The translations under genes were made by a program, and so were the position numbers. The notes below the pieces were generated by a model. It was not told the origin of the DNA. It searched no databases and saw only the letters and a list, made by a program, of their open reading frames with translations. A stretch of 64,000 nt of DNA from Populus alba (taxonomy: Eukaryota > Streptophyta > Magnoliopsida > Malpighiales > Salicaceae): assembly GCF_005239225.2 (NCBI RefSeq), contig NC_133284.1:4617770-4681769 (forward strand), written 5' to 3'. How positions within the stretch are numbered: the first letter of the stretch is position 1; every line of letters starts with the position of its first letter. Below, piece after piece: positions 47,807 to 59,841 of this stretch.

Positions 47807-47821
47807 GTTGCCCCCCTCTTT
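47807..47821 (-). other. Polypurine tract of the LARD element
   Basis: On the minus strand AAAGAGGGGGGCAAC lies directly before the 3' LTR. It matches AAAGAGGGG before the LTR at 35589. Confidence 0.85.
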
Positions 47822-48059
47822 ACAATGCTTACGGAGCAGAGATTTGTGCATAGTAAGTGTTGTAAAGAAAAAAAACATTGGTCTTCCAAAACTGGTCGTC
47901 TCAAAATTTGATTGACCTAAAACTTCAACCGGACCCAAAGTCCTGTGTATGGTTGGGTTAAACTGAGATTCCTTTCGCCAATCCCCTTTAACCCGAAAAA
48001 AAGGAAAGAATGTGAAGTGTGGTCTCATTGTAATGGGTGACCTACCCAGAAAAATGTTG

Positions 48060-49672
48060 GTGAGGGCTCAAAGCGCACTCAAAAGAGGCTAGGGTTTAGA
48101 AAACGCACTACCAAAGGATCGGGGGTGAGGGCTCGAAGGCGCACTCAAAAGGAGGTAGGGTTAGAAAACGCAAAAATGGAGGTGAGGCTCGAAGGTTAGA
48201 AAACGCACTCGCGCACTCAAAATGGAGGTGAGGGCCGAAGGGATGAGGGCTCAAAACTCAAAATGGAGGTGAGGCTCGAAAGGCGCACTCAAAAGGAGGT
48301 AGGGTTAGAAAACGCACTACCGAAAGGGATGAGGGCTCAAAGGCGCACTCAAAATGGAGGTGAGGGCTCGAAGGCGCACTCAAAAGGAGGTAGGGTTAGA
48401 AAACGCACTACCGAAGGGTATGAGGGCTCAAAGGCGCACTCAAAATGGAGGTGAGGGCTCGAAGGCGCACTCAAAAGGACGTAGGGTTAGAAAACGCACT
48501 ACCGAAGGGATGAGGGCTCAAAGGCGCACTCAAAATGGAGGTGAGGGCTCGAAGGCGCACTCAAAAGGAGGTAGGGTTAGAAACGCACTACCGAAGGGAT
48601 GAGGGCTCAAAGGCGCACTCAAAATGGAGGTGAGGGCTCGAAGGCGCACTCAAAAGGAGGTAGGGTTAGAAAACGCACTACCGAAAGGGATGAGGCTCAA
48701 AAGGCGCACTCAAAATGGAGGTGAGGCTCGAAGGCGCACTCAAAAGGAGGTAGGGTTAGAAAACGCACTACCGAAGGGATGAGGGCTCAAAGGCGCACTC
48801 AAAATGGAGGTGAGGGCTCGAAGGCGCACTCAAAAGGAGGTAGGGTTAGAAAACGCACTACCGAAGGGATGAGGGCTCAAAGGCGCACTCAAAATGGAGG
48901 TGAGGGCTCAAAGGCGCACTCAAAAGGAGGTAGGGTTAGAAAACGCACTACCGAAGGATGAGGGCTCAAAGGCGCACTCAAAATGGAGGTGAGGCTCGAA
49001 GGCGCACTCAAAAGGAGGTAGGGTTAGAAAACGCACTACCGAAGGGATGAGGCTCAAAGGCGCACTCAAAATGGAGGTGAGGGCTCGAAGCGCACTCAAA
49101 AGGAGGTAGGGTTAGAAAACGCACTACCGAAAGGGATGAGGGCTCAAAGGCGCACTCAAAATGGAGGTGAGGGCTCGAAGGCGCACTCAAAAGGAGGTAG
49201 GGTTAGAAAACGCACTACCCGAAGGATGAGGGCTCAAAGGCGCACTCAAAATGGAGGTGAGGGCTCGAAGCGCACTCAAAAGGAGGTAGGTTAGAAAACG
49301 CACTACCGAAGGGAATGAGGCTCAAAGCGCACTCAAAATGGAGGTGAGGCTCGAAGGCGCACTCAAAAGGAGGTAGGTTAGAAAACGCACTACGAAGGGA
49401 TGAGGGCTCAAAGGCGCACTCAAAATGGAGGTGAGGGCTCGAAGGCGCACTCAAAAGGAGGTAGGTTAGAAAAACGCACTACCAAAGGGATGAGGGCTCA
49501 AAGGCGCACTCAAAATGGAGGTGAGGGCTCGAAGGCGCACTCAAAAGGAGGTAGGGTTAGAAAACGCACTACCGAAGGGATGAGGGCTCAAAGGCGCACT
49601 CAAAATGGAGTGAGGGCTCAAAGGCGCACTCAAAAGGAGTAGGGTTAGAAAACGCACTACCGAAGGGATGAT
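48060..49672 (-). repeat. 90-bp tandem array built from three ~30-bp subunits
   Basis: About 17-18 units. On the plus strand each unit is 'atgagggctcaaaggcgc' plus 'actcaaaatggagg', then a second subunit with 'ctcgaaggcgcactcaaaa', then a third with 'tagggttagaaaacgcac' and 'taccgaaggg'. The first two subunits are near-copies; the third is more diverged. Unit length drifts by one or two bases. Because 90 is a multiple of three, open frames run through several units, but they break at each indel and are present on both strands, so I do not call a protein. Confidence 0.95.
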
Positions 49673-52502
49673 GTTGAAACACTGATCTGTGAATGTTGCA
49701 AGAGAATGCATTATGATTGATATGCATGTATACTTACCTGAGAAATATAGGCCCCCATTTCTTCATGGTGTCTTTGTTTTCTCTCAAAAGTTGTAGTGTT
49801 GGTAGTAAACTTCGATGGCTTTTCCACTTTTGCTTACTCGGGTTACATATTGTGATCTTGACCTCTGGGAAGGGTTTGATGTCATCATACATCTTTGTCC
49901 TTCACCCCAACAAGTAGAGTTACCAATTTTGCCCGTCATTTTCCTTAGAACAGGAATCATGGAGCCAGCCCCTACCATGTGTTTTTTGATTGCCCCCCAG
50001 CTTGATCATGCCCCCCAAGTGTTCAACTTGGGTTTAGTTTGGGGTGAGGATATGTGAAAGTAAGTTTGGGTTTTTTTTTTGTACAATGAAATGTTTTCAT
50101 GCAAAATTTTTGGAACTTCAAAGTCATGCCAATCACAAAAATGATTTTGATATTGGTTTCAAAATAAACTTGTTCTAAAAAATTCAAGTGATTCCTATGG
50201 ACAGGTTTCTTGACGTGATGAAAGCTTTTTGCTTTTGTTTAAAGATGAAGTGACATCTGGTTGGTCACAAAAGGTTGAAATTTCAATTTGAGGGTTATTG
50301 AGAACCGAATTGATTCAAAGCATTTATTTTATTTGCCATGAATAATGATTTGACCCGCACGAGAAAGCACTGCCTACCTATCCAGATTGCTTGCCTTTGA
50401 TCAGAAAGGGCTTGATTAGGCACGTAATGTAGGCTTGGGCTTTTGCTATGAAGAAAATGATATATGTAGGCTCAAAAAGGTGTTTAAGGGACTTTAAGAC
50501 TAAGGATCACAAGTGCTTATATCCCAAACTCTTTTGTTCATACATTCCTGGACCTTGTAATTGATTTGTAAATGGTCCACGGTGCCCCCCAGTATTGGGC
50601 TTGGGCTCTTTCTCTTTTGTTTTTGTTTTCTTCATTTGATTTTGAGCATCATTGCATTTCCTTTGTTTTTTTGCTTAAAATTTTTGGATCCTTTGGATTT
50701 TTCTTCATGCCCCCCTAGCTTTGTACGGCACCTTTGATCATTGAGAATTTTCTTTTATGCCCCCAGTATTGTTTGGGCACTTTCATTGTTGAAGACTTTT
50801 TTATGCCCCCAAGAGTTATTTGAGCACTTTCAATTATTATGGACTTTTTTGCACTTGCCCCCCAGTGTAGGGTGTGATCCTAGCCAAGGTTATTTTTTTT
50901 AAGAAAATGTATTAGGCTCAAAAGGGGACTGCAAATGATATATTTCAACTTTGTGAAAGGATTATCAAAGATAGCCTTTCTTCATCTCAAATGCATGCAT
51001 TTAGGATCGGTAAGCCTTGCTTTCATGCGAGTATGCAATGTGATTTCTCATTATTCATGCAAATAAAACCCAGCTTTTGGAGTCACTTCATGTTTTTTTT
51101 TTTTTTTTTTCTAGGTGTATGGTTACCTCTCTAAAGAATCACCTGAATTTCTAGAACTCGTTTGTTTCGGACAAACGTCAACATGATTTCTGTTTTTGTA
51201 CTAAACTTTGAATTCCCAAAAATCCTCACATGCGATCATGCATAGTTTTGGAAGAAAAGGGAAATGCACCACAAGATTTTGGGCGTGATGGTTTCATGCT
51301 TAAAGCTTATGCTCAATGTGTTATTTGCATGAAACAACAAAAATGAAGGCATGTGATGAACACAACAAAACACATGATTTTATTAACAAGAAAGGCTCAG
51401 TGGACAAGGAAAGTCTTGTGGAATTTTTTAGCCAAATTACCAACAAAAACTAGAATAGGTTGAAACAAAAAATCAAGTTTTTTTTGGAGACATGATCAAA
51501 CTGAGGTAGTTATTTTGGCAGAGAAAGAACAGGCTCCATTCTGCAACGGTGATGCAATTTCCCTTCAAATTGTGTTGAGGCTCTTGATCATGTGGGCCCT
51601 CAATGTCTTCAGGTTGAATCTTTGTTGGGGCTTGAACAAAAATGATAGGTCAATTGGAAGGACCTTCACCAGAGGCATTTCTCCATATATGCTCGAGTAA
51701 GCTAGAGGTGAGTCAAGCTTTTGTTCAGAGACTCCAACTCTTCTTGAAAATGGATGTTGCAGCGAGCACGCTTCTTTATCTCCAATGTTTTTTTCCACTC
51801 AAAATTGGGTGTTGTAGATTCATAGGGGACCTATCTTTCTTTTCAAGTGCATGCATGACAAATGTATGAACATGAAGTCTATATGATGAACTCGCCCTTC
51901 GAGGGGTGACAACATGGTCGTAACTCTCGTATGATGAAACAAGAATCTTGATTCTTGCACAAACTCTACAATGAAATTTTCTGAGCGATGGTCATTGTGT
52001 CACCCATAAGTCTGGAGTTCAAGATGCTTCAAGAAGGGCTTGCTCGGATGCAAAAAAATGTATACGGAGCATACATCCTAAAAGCTGGTTCTAATCTTTT
52101 TAAGTGAGACAAAAGGTAGGTTTACTATTTGGTCTCTAAAAAAAGGGACTCTCGTTGTCCCAGTGATCGCCCTCGTGGAGGCAATATGGGGGCTTGTAGG
52201 CAATGAGATGGTACGTGTACCAACCATTACCAGTCTAAGCACTCAACGAAGAGTTGGGGTTTACACAAACTTAAACCTGGACTAAAAGTCGTAAGGTAAG
52301 CTGCTAGTCCCCCTCCTAACCTAAAGATTGTGTGTGCTTTTTAAAAAAAGTAACTATGTGATGCATGAGATAAATATGTATAGAAATTAAGACGCGCAAC
52401 TAAATATGAACAAATATATAGAAAATGCATATTTAAAAATAAACACGCAAACCACAACAATAAAACACAATCATCAGACAAAAACAAAGCTTAGTCCACA
52501 AA

Positions 52503-52521
52503 GTCCCCAGTGGAGTCGCCA
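52503..52521 (-). other. Primer-binding site of the LARD element
   Basis: On the minus strand TGGCGACTCCACTGGGGAC lies three bases after the 5' LTR end. The leading TGGCGAC would pair with a tRNA ending GTCGCCA, which fits tRNA-Arg as reported for Ogre elements; the tRNA identity is inference. Confidence 0.7.
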
Positions 52522-52524
52522 TTC

Positions 52525-54240
52525 TGTCGCACGTGTGCGGCGGCGCGGCGATCGTCCACCCTCAAAGAAAAAAATGGAAAATATTTATTCCTGGCAAATA
52601 GGGAGAGACAAGGAAATTCTTGTCTCTACATGTGAAAATATGGACTGGGAGTCGCCACCTAGTATTCTGGTTACTAGGAACCTTAACTGGTCTTTAGAGA
52701 TCGGGTACGGAGACTGGTTGCGTAAAGGGAAGGTATTAGCACCCCAACTATGCCCTACCTAAGGTAGGCTGCATTGTTTTGTCTAATAAAATCTAAGTCA
52801 TGTTGTGGTTTCCTATTGTCCAAAATATGCATTACATGTAATGTCATACCCCGGGTTCTATTGTCCAAACAAAAAAAGAATTAAATATCTGGAATACGCA
52901 TTACGTGTAATGTCATACCCCAGGTTTTATTGTCCAAAAAAAAAGAATTAAATATCCGGAATATGCATTACGTGTAAAGTCATACCCCGGATACTAAGAG
53001 CCAAACAAAATAAAATTTTTGTTGTTTTTGAAATATTGGCCAATATTCTCTTGACTTTAATAAACTGGTTATTAAAGCCAAAATGCATGCTAAAACATTT
53101 TTTTGTGTATGAAAAAAAATACAATATGAATTTTTAGCTTTGAAACACTTGGCCGTATGCACAAAAACATTTTTTCCTTTTTTCTCAATTTTTTTTGTAT
53201 TTTTGGAAGTTTTTTTGATGAAAACCGGGTATTTTAATATCAGATTTTTGTATTTTTAACAACATAAAATACCACCCAATATTAATCAAAACGACATAAA
53301 AACTACGCGGAAAAATTATAAAATGCTGAAACAAATATTTTTGATTTTTTTTCTTTGAAATGGGCCGGGTCAGGCCCAAATACATGGGCTGGGCCGAACC
53401 TGGCCCAAATGCATGGGCTGGTCACTGTGCACATAGTAACCGGGGGTACTGTACACACAGTGACCAAAGAATTAATTAGCAAATACACAGTAATGTGAAT
53501 TAATTAGCCAGTTACTGTGCATAGCACAGTAACTAGCTAATTAATTCTGCAGAACGTAAACGTTCTGCATGAACTGAAGCAAAAAAAAACGACGGGAAAG
53601 GTAGGACGTTACCTGGAGCTGTGTTGATGCTGGCAGCAGCTGATGCAGCAGGGGTGGCGGCGGCGGCGCTGGCGGTTCGCGGTGGCCGGCGGTTTTCCTT
53701 CTCTCTCTCTCCTCTGTTTTTTCCTGTTTTCTTCTCTGCTTCTTCCCTTCTTCTTCTCTGCCTTCTCTCCTCTCCTCTCACTCTCTTCTCCCTTCTGTTA
53801 CCTCTTCGGTTCCCTCTCTCTCCGTCCTCCTTCCTCTTCTCTTTTTCTTCTCTCGGGTCTCCTCTCCTCTATTTATAGAGCCCGTGAGCATGTTTTTTTC
53901 ATTGTGGAGCCAAGGAACGGGTCATGCGGCGGCTGGTCGGGCGCGGCTGTCCAGGCGTGCCTACCTCAGTTTCGGCGGTGCGGTAGGTGGTCGGCCAATG
54001 TCTTCGGTCGGTGGGCTAGAGGGACCGACGGTCGGTGGGCTTGAGGGACCGGCGTCATTAAATATGCATTCTTTTTCCTTCTTTGCTGCTGTGTGTTCGG
54101 CGGGGAAGAAAGGGGAACAGTGCCGTTCAAAACGGCACTGTTTTGAGCTTTCTTTTTTTTTTTTTTCCTTTTTTTTTTAAAATTTCTTTTTTTTTTGTAT
54201 TTATTATTTTTTTATGGGGACCCAAAAATGGGTTACAACA
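52525..54240 (-). repeat. 5' LTR of the LARD element (1716 bp)
   Basis: Nearly identical to 46085-47806. Its TATA box is at 53870-53877 (minus), so transcription of the element would start near 53840 and run leftwards. Confidence 0.93.
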
Positions 54241-55650
54241 GTTATTATTTTATTTTTTCTTTTAAAAGGAAAAAGGATAAATTTTGAGGAATAATCCAAA
54301 AATGGGTTATGCCACTAGTTTTCTTGTTGTCATTTGTCTTCCCATTAATGTCCATAACCATATTGAAAATGTTCTCAAATACATTATTTCTATGTGCATA
54401 ACAATAAGGTTATAGTAGAGAAAATTGGTCTTTCAATAAGAAAATTCTCACAAAATACTTCATTGGATATTGACTGGCATGACCTGATTCATTCTCATCG
54501 CATCTATAATTATATTCTTATAAGGATTATTATTGTTATCCACAACTTCATGCACGTTGTTAGTACTAGAAGTTGACTCAATCATCCTCTCTACCCATGA
54601 TATTGTAAGGAACATATGGTTCTTCGTGTGCATACCAATATATGTATTTTTTCAAGAACTTTTTTTTTGTAGAAGATGTATCGTTACAACATTTAAATTA
54701 ATAAAAAAAAGAATTTCTTACACCTCTTGTATAGACATCTAAGATTCTCTCTACTAATATTTCTTAGATTAGATAGTGTGTAATTAATAAAACCTTGAAT
54801 TTCATTACAATAATTCATCCTTCACAACCCCTGAAATGAATCTCGATACATTCATGAATGATCATTCATTACTTATATCAAAGTTATTTAAATAATGATG
54901 ATAACAGGTATTACTTAACTACATTAACTAAATAAATTTGCAAAAAAAATTAGTTTAACCCAATCTTATTTAATCTATTTTAATAGTTCTCTTAATTCAT
55001 TATAAATTGTATATCTACATAAATTTAAATTTCTACACATTTACTGAAAAATACAACTTGACAATAAAATTAATAAAATTTAAAACAAATTTGTTAAATA
55101 AGTTATTATTTATTTCATCACAAAACATCGAAGTCAAATATTTGTCATAAGTTTTATCAATTTACAAACAAATATAATTTTTTAAAAATCTATAAAAATA
55201 TCATAACATGTACATATTATAAATCCATACAATAAAATTATCTGAGAATAAAAACAAGTAAACACTCCTACAAAATATATATAACTACAAAAATATGCAA
55301 AAAACATTAACATAAAAAAAATGTGTTCAAATTATAAAAATTGGTAAATTTGCTTTCTTAAGGTAGAGAATCCTCAATAAAATTTGAATTAGAATACATA
55401 TGCTGACAAATCAAGTTTTGTAGTGGTTGAATTTGATGTGAGAGGTTGAATTGTGTTGAAATTAAGAAGGGGAGGTGAGGGTGGTTGTTTGTTGCATAAA
55501 AATATCTATAAAGAATGAGAAATAAGGGGAGGATGAGAGAAGAATTGATCGGTACGTCATAAATAAAATAGTATCAATAAATTTATCAACATAATTATTT
55601 TGTTGAGCATTTAATCTGTCAGTAAAAAATATTATATCATAATATGGTTT
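54241..55650 (-). mobile_element. Internally deleted CACTA-type element, copy 3
   Basis: Paralogous to 11841-13270, with the same join of N-terminal and late TnpD blocks on the minus strand between about 54640 and 54260. It shares the AT-rich remainder to about 55650 with copy 1. Confidence 0.7.
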
Positions 55651-57465
55651 GTTTTATTTTTTAAATCAAACTTTGTTGTGGGGTTAATTAAAGGCATTGG
55701 TAAAAGATCATGCAGTTCTTTGATTAAAATGCTGGTCTAAATTAAACTAACGTTCAATTAAAAAAGAAGAAGAAGAGAACTAGACGTAAGATATTGTCAA
55801 GGAAATGAAAATATTTTTGAAGTTACTAGGAAGGGAAGGACTCCCAGGATCAACCATCAATTGGTCATGAGCATTCTCGAATAGAGAAATTAAAAAAAAA
55901 AAAAAAAAACATGGATGATTTATTATAATAAGGGTAAGGTAAAAATATATATATATAGTAATATCCTTGGAGATTTCATTATTTCGATACATTCATATAG
56001 AACAAAAATTGCTTGCTCGGAAATTACAAATATATTTTTTGAATAATACCATCTTCTTAAATAGTTAAGTTTCATGTAAAAGCCAAAGAAAAACAAGAGA
56101 ACAGGAGAGTGGTAAAAAACAGCATACACTTTTGGTCCAAAACATACATACATAAAAACAATTAGTTTTCCATATAAGATTTATTAGTGGCTTTATTTCA
56201 ATTTTCTTCCCACCAGATTCTTTGCTGGTTTACTTGTATTAATTAATCAGTGGACATTCATTTATTCCTAATTTTTTCTAGATTAAATCCAATTCACACT
56301 GGGTTGGAGAAAAAGTAGGCTTACATAAATATTATAATTAATATATTGGTTGATTTTTAAAGTGTTTTTATTTAAAAGTATATTAAAATATTAATAATAA
56401 TAATATTATTATTACTATTATTATTTAAAATTTATTTTTGACATCAACAAATGAAAATAAAAAAAAAACACAAAAAAATATTATATTTTAAATAAAAAAT
56501 TTAATTTTTTTTCAAAAATACAGTATCACCGTAAAAACAAACATCACCTATATCTTATATATATAATGATAATAAAAAATTCATTCTACTTTTATATTTA
56601 TATTTATATGGTTATCAAACACAATTTTATCAAACACAATTTTATTTCCTTCTCTTATTCAATGGTCCCATGATCCATCTTCTTTATTTAAATTAATTAT
56701 ATATTTTCTATTCTAAAAATAATATCTAGATTTTCAACATCAACACTTGCCACCCCTCCTAGCACTAATGCCCTTATCTTTCTACTTCCAAAAGAAAGTA
56801 CTGCTCTCTGCCCTTATCTAGATTTATGGTCTGCATATTTTTCTTACACCAAATTCTTTGCTGGTTTAGGAGTAGGATTAATCGATGGACATCAATTTAT
56901 TCATAAATTCTTTTAAAAGAGTGGATTATATATAATTATCATACAAGTTCCTATTTTACAGGATAATAACGAAATATTCTTTAGCATGAACACTTGTCAA
57001 CCATGAGATGCTTTCCCTCTCTCCTTCCAAAACAAAATTAAAGTCCTGCTCTCTACTTGTGAATCGACAACCAATGCGTCTTTGTGTATAATATATTTTA
57101 GTTTCTTAATTTATGAGTTGCTTATAATTACATTTTGGTCAAAAACAAGAGTAAAAAACTAGAGTACAAAACAATCAGGATTCCATACAAGGTTTATTAG
57201 TAATTATAATTGCACTTTTCCACCGAAACTCTTTGCTGGTTTAGGAGTTTTAATTAATCAATGGACATTAATTTATTCATAAATTCTTTTAAAAGAGTGG
57301 GGATTGAATCCAATTCGCACACAAAGATTATGTGGTGGAAGTTGAAGAAGAGCAGGCTGACGTAAACATGATGATTAAGCAGCACACAAAACCTTAAAAG
57401 AATAACAGCTATAAATTCAGGACATGGTGTTGACGATTCATATTACAAAAACTCAGTCACGTACC
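55651..57465 (+). promoter_or_regulatory. CCR copy 2 upstream region with triplicated module
   Basis: Equivalent to the copy 1 upstream region, but without the Helitron-like block. In its place, 55860-56040 holds about 180 bases of different AT-rich sequence. Module cores ('tttgctggttt' then 'attaatcaatggacattaat') lie near 56209, 56850 and 57220. The MITE-like core at 56345-56560 is shared with copy 1. Confidence 0.5.
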
Positions 57466-57473
57466 TATAAATA
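57466..57473 (+). promoter_or_regulatory. TATA box of CCR copy 2
   Basis: TATAAATA lies 113 bases before the ATG, the same spacing as in copy 1, with the same CT-rich leader. Confidence 0.8.
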
Positions 57474-57578
57474 CATCCACTCCTAAATCAAGAGAAAAGG
57501 AAAACACCTCCCTCTCTCTGTCTCTCTTCCTTCGTTCCACCACCAAACACGCACACATAATACACATATCAAAACAAC

Positions 57579-59841
57579 ATGCCTGTCCATACTTCATCAC
57601 TTCCATGCCAAGGCCAAACTGTCTGTGTCACCGGGGCTGGTGGCTTCATTGCTTCATGGATTGTTAAACTTCTTCTAGAGAAAGGTTACTCTGTTAAAGG
57701 AACTGTGAGGAACCCAGGTTAGTTTATAATAATTAAGCACTTGGATTCTTTCCCTTTCCCTTTTCTTTTATTAAGATTGTTGTTAATTTAATGCTTTGTA
57801 TTTGTGTTGCTATACACAGCTGATCCCAAGAATTCCCATTTGAGGGAGCTTGAAGGAGCTCAAGAAAGATTAACTTTATGCAAGGCTGATATTCTTGATT
57901 ATGAGTCTGTTAAAGAGGCTATTCAAGGGTGTGATGGAGTTTTCCATACTGCTTGTCCTGTCACAGACGATCCAGTATGTTTCCTTTTTTTTTTCTTTTT
58001 TTTTTCGGTACATTGGTAGTAAAAAATTTGTTTGGATGCTGAGAATTTTAAGAAGAGAATATAAAAACAACACTTGGACTTCCAAGGACAAATTTTAGGT
58101 TGCCGGTAAATTTAAGTACGGGTGTCACCGACAACTGTTAGTAAATGATTTTATACACTTTGTTTTTCGTAATTTCATGATGCAATGTATGTTTTCTTCA
58201 AATTTGGTTTTGATGATTTTGTGTTACAATACTTGAAGGACAAGGTGATGGAGCCAGCAGTGAATGGAACCAAGAATGTGATCATGGCAGCAGCTGAGGC
58301 CAAAGTCCGACGAGTGGTTTTCACGTCCTCAATTGGTACTGTGTACATGGACCCCAACAGGAGCCCTGATGTTGTCGTTGATGAATCTTGCTGGAGTGAT
58401 CTTGAGTATTGCAAGAACACCAAGGTATTTAATTAATAACATGTGATGATTAACATAATTAAATAGCTCCTAATTAGAGCACTCAAAGCATACAGAGCAG
58501 GTGTAAATAAGAATATCTCTAAGATATCGTGATGTAAGTTCATTATTCCTTGCGTCATAGGACTTAATTACTGCATCTTGAAATCCTAATTGCCTGTCCT
58601 TCACATCTTGATGTAAGTTCATCTTGGAATTGCAGAATTGGTATTGCTATGGAAAGACTGTGGCAGAACAGGATGCATGGGATGTGGCTAGGAACAAAGG
58701 AGTTGACCTAGTGGTGGTGAACCCGGTGGTGGTGCTTGGACCATTGTTGCAACCCACTGTCAATGCTAGCATCCTTCACATCCTCAAGTACCTAACCGGC
58801 TCAGCCAAGACATATGCTAACGCTGTTCAAGCTTATGTGCATGTTAGGGATGTGGCCGTAGCCCACATTTTAGTCTTCGAGACACCTTCTGCCTCCGGCC
58901 GTTACATTTGCTTTGAGAAAATGCTTCACCGTGGAGAGGTGGTGGAAATCCTTGCAAAGTTCTTCCCGGAGTATCCCATCCCCACCAAGTAAGTTCTTAT
59001 GATTTTGAACAACTGTATAATAATCACGAGCTTAACATCTCTGACAAACTACTTCAATGGAAAAGTTAGAATAAATTGGCTTTTTCTAACGTCATGAAAC
59101 TTGTATTATTTTTTCTAACCTATTTTTCTTTCATGGTCCTTTCCCCGATTTTTCTTCAAATCTTCATTAGCAAAATTATATTATGATTTTAAGAAACAAA
59201 ATATTTGCATAAGAAAGTCAATTTTTTTTTTTTTTTTGTTTCTTCCCCTGTCTTGATGTTCACTCTTTTTTTTTCCTTTTTTCTTTGTTTTTTTTTAGCA
59301 TTTACCAATTTTTTTATATATATAATGGAGACAAGGAAAATTAAATAGACATGAAAACAAAATGGTGAGGATTGAATGGGTTAGCAATACTAAATTGTCT
59401 TTGTCATAATGATTTGACAATACTGGTGCAGCAAAAGGGTCCTCACCAACCCATCATCGTCTGTCATATTTTCCACGATTGGTACTGCACAAAGTTAAGA
59501 AACAGTTTATTGAATGTTCCTAGTTGGGTTGCTAAGGTTATACGAAACAGTTTTTTCTGCTGTCTTCAAATAAACCTACCAAGTTTGTAGAAAGAATTAA
59601 TAATGTTGTGTGTTTTATACATATTGAATATTAATATTTTGTATTGCTATGCATTTGCAGGTGTTCTGATGAGAAAAACCCAAGAAAACAAAACTACAAG
59701 CTCACAAACCAGAAGATCAAGGATCTGGGCATCGAATTCGTCCCAGTGAAACAGTGCCTGTATGAAACTGTTAAGAGCTTGCAGGAAAAGGGTATCCTTC
59801 CAATCCCAAAACATGTTGAAGACTCTGTGAACATTCAATAA
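57579..59841 (+). CDS. CCR: Cinnamoyl-CoA reductase, copy 2
   Basis: Five exons: 57579-57717, 57820-57974, 58239-58424, 58636-58988 and 59661-59841, with the same phases as copy 1. The protein has 337 residues and ends in VNIQ. The motif set is that of a true CCR: Rossmann GAGGFIA, R44-x5-K50, NWYCYGK at 161-167, His208, Lys211 and Arg259. Differences from copy 1 that I read are Pro2 (Ala), Gly12 (Cys), Val77 (Leu), Asn158 (Ser) and the C-terminus. Gly12 and the shorter C-terminus look ancestral. Intron 2 is about 127 bases longer than in copy 1, and intron 4 about 144 bases shorter. Promoter and leader are intact, so it is probably expressed. The family role is NADPH-dependent reduction of feruloyl-CoA and related thioesters in the lignin pathway. 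Confidence 0.94.

Larger units (their letters stand above)
46085..54240 (-). mobile_element. Non-autonomous gypsy LTR element (LARD), Tat/Ogre type
   Basis: An 8156-bp element with two LTRs that are almost identical, and a perfect 5-bp duplication GTTAT (46080-46084 and 54241-54245). Signals show that it reads right to left: 5' LTR 52525-54240, primer site beside it, polypurine tract beside the left LTR. The ~4.7-kb interior encodes no gag, protease, reverse transcriptase or integrase that I can find on either strand. It holds a 1.6-kb tandem array (48060-49672) and about 2.8 kb of unique non-coding text (49673-52500). It must depend on enzymes of another element. The polypurine tract, LTR ends and the tandem array next to the 3' LTR all point to the Tat/Ogre branch. 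Confidence 0.92.

Noticed and set aside
48060..49672. A regularly spaced direct-repeat array that could be read as CRISPR or as a gene for a 30-residue repeat protein
   Set aside because: There are no unique spacers; the units are contiguous subunits inside an LTR element of a plant genome. The open frames exist on both strands only because the unit length is a multiple of three, and they break at each indel.
46085..54240. Interpretation as a segmental duplication of 1.7 kb rather than LTRs
   Set aside because: The TG...CA ends, GTTAT duplication, polypurine tract and primer-binding site are all in the right places for an LTR element.
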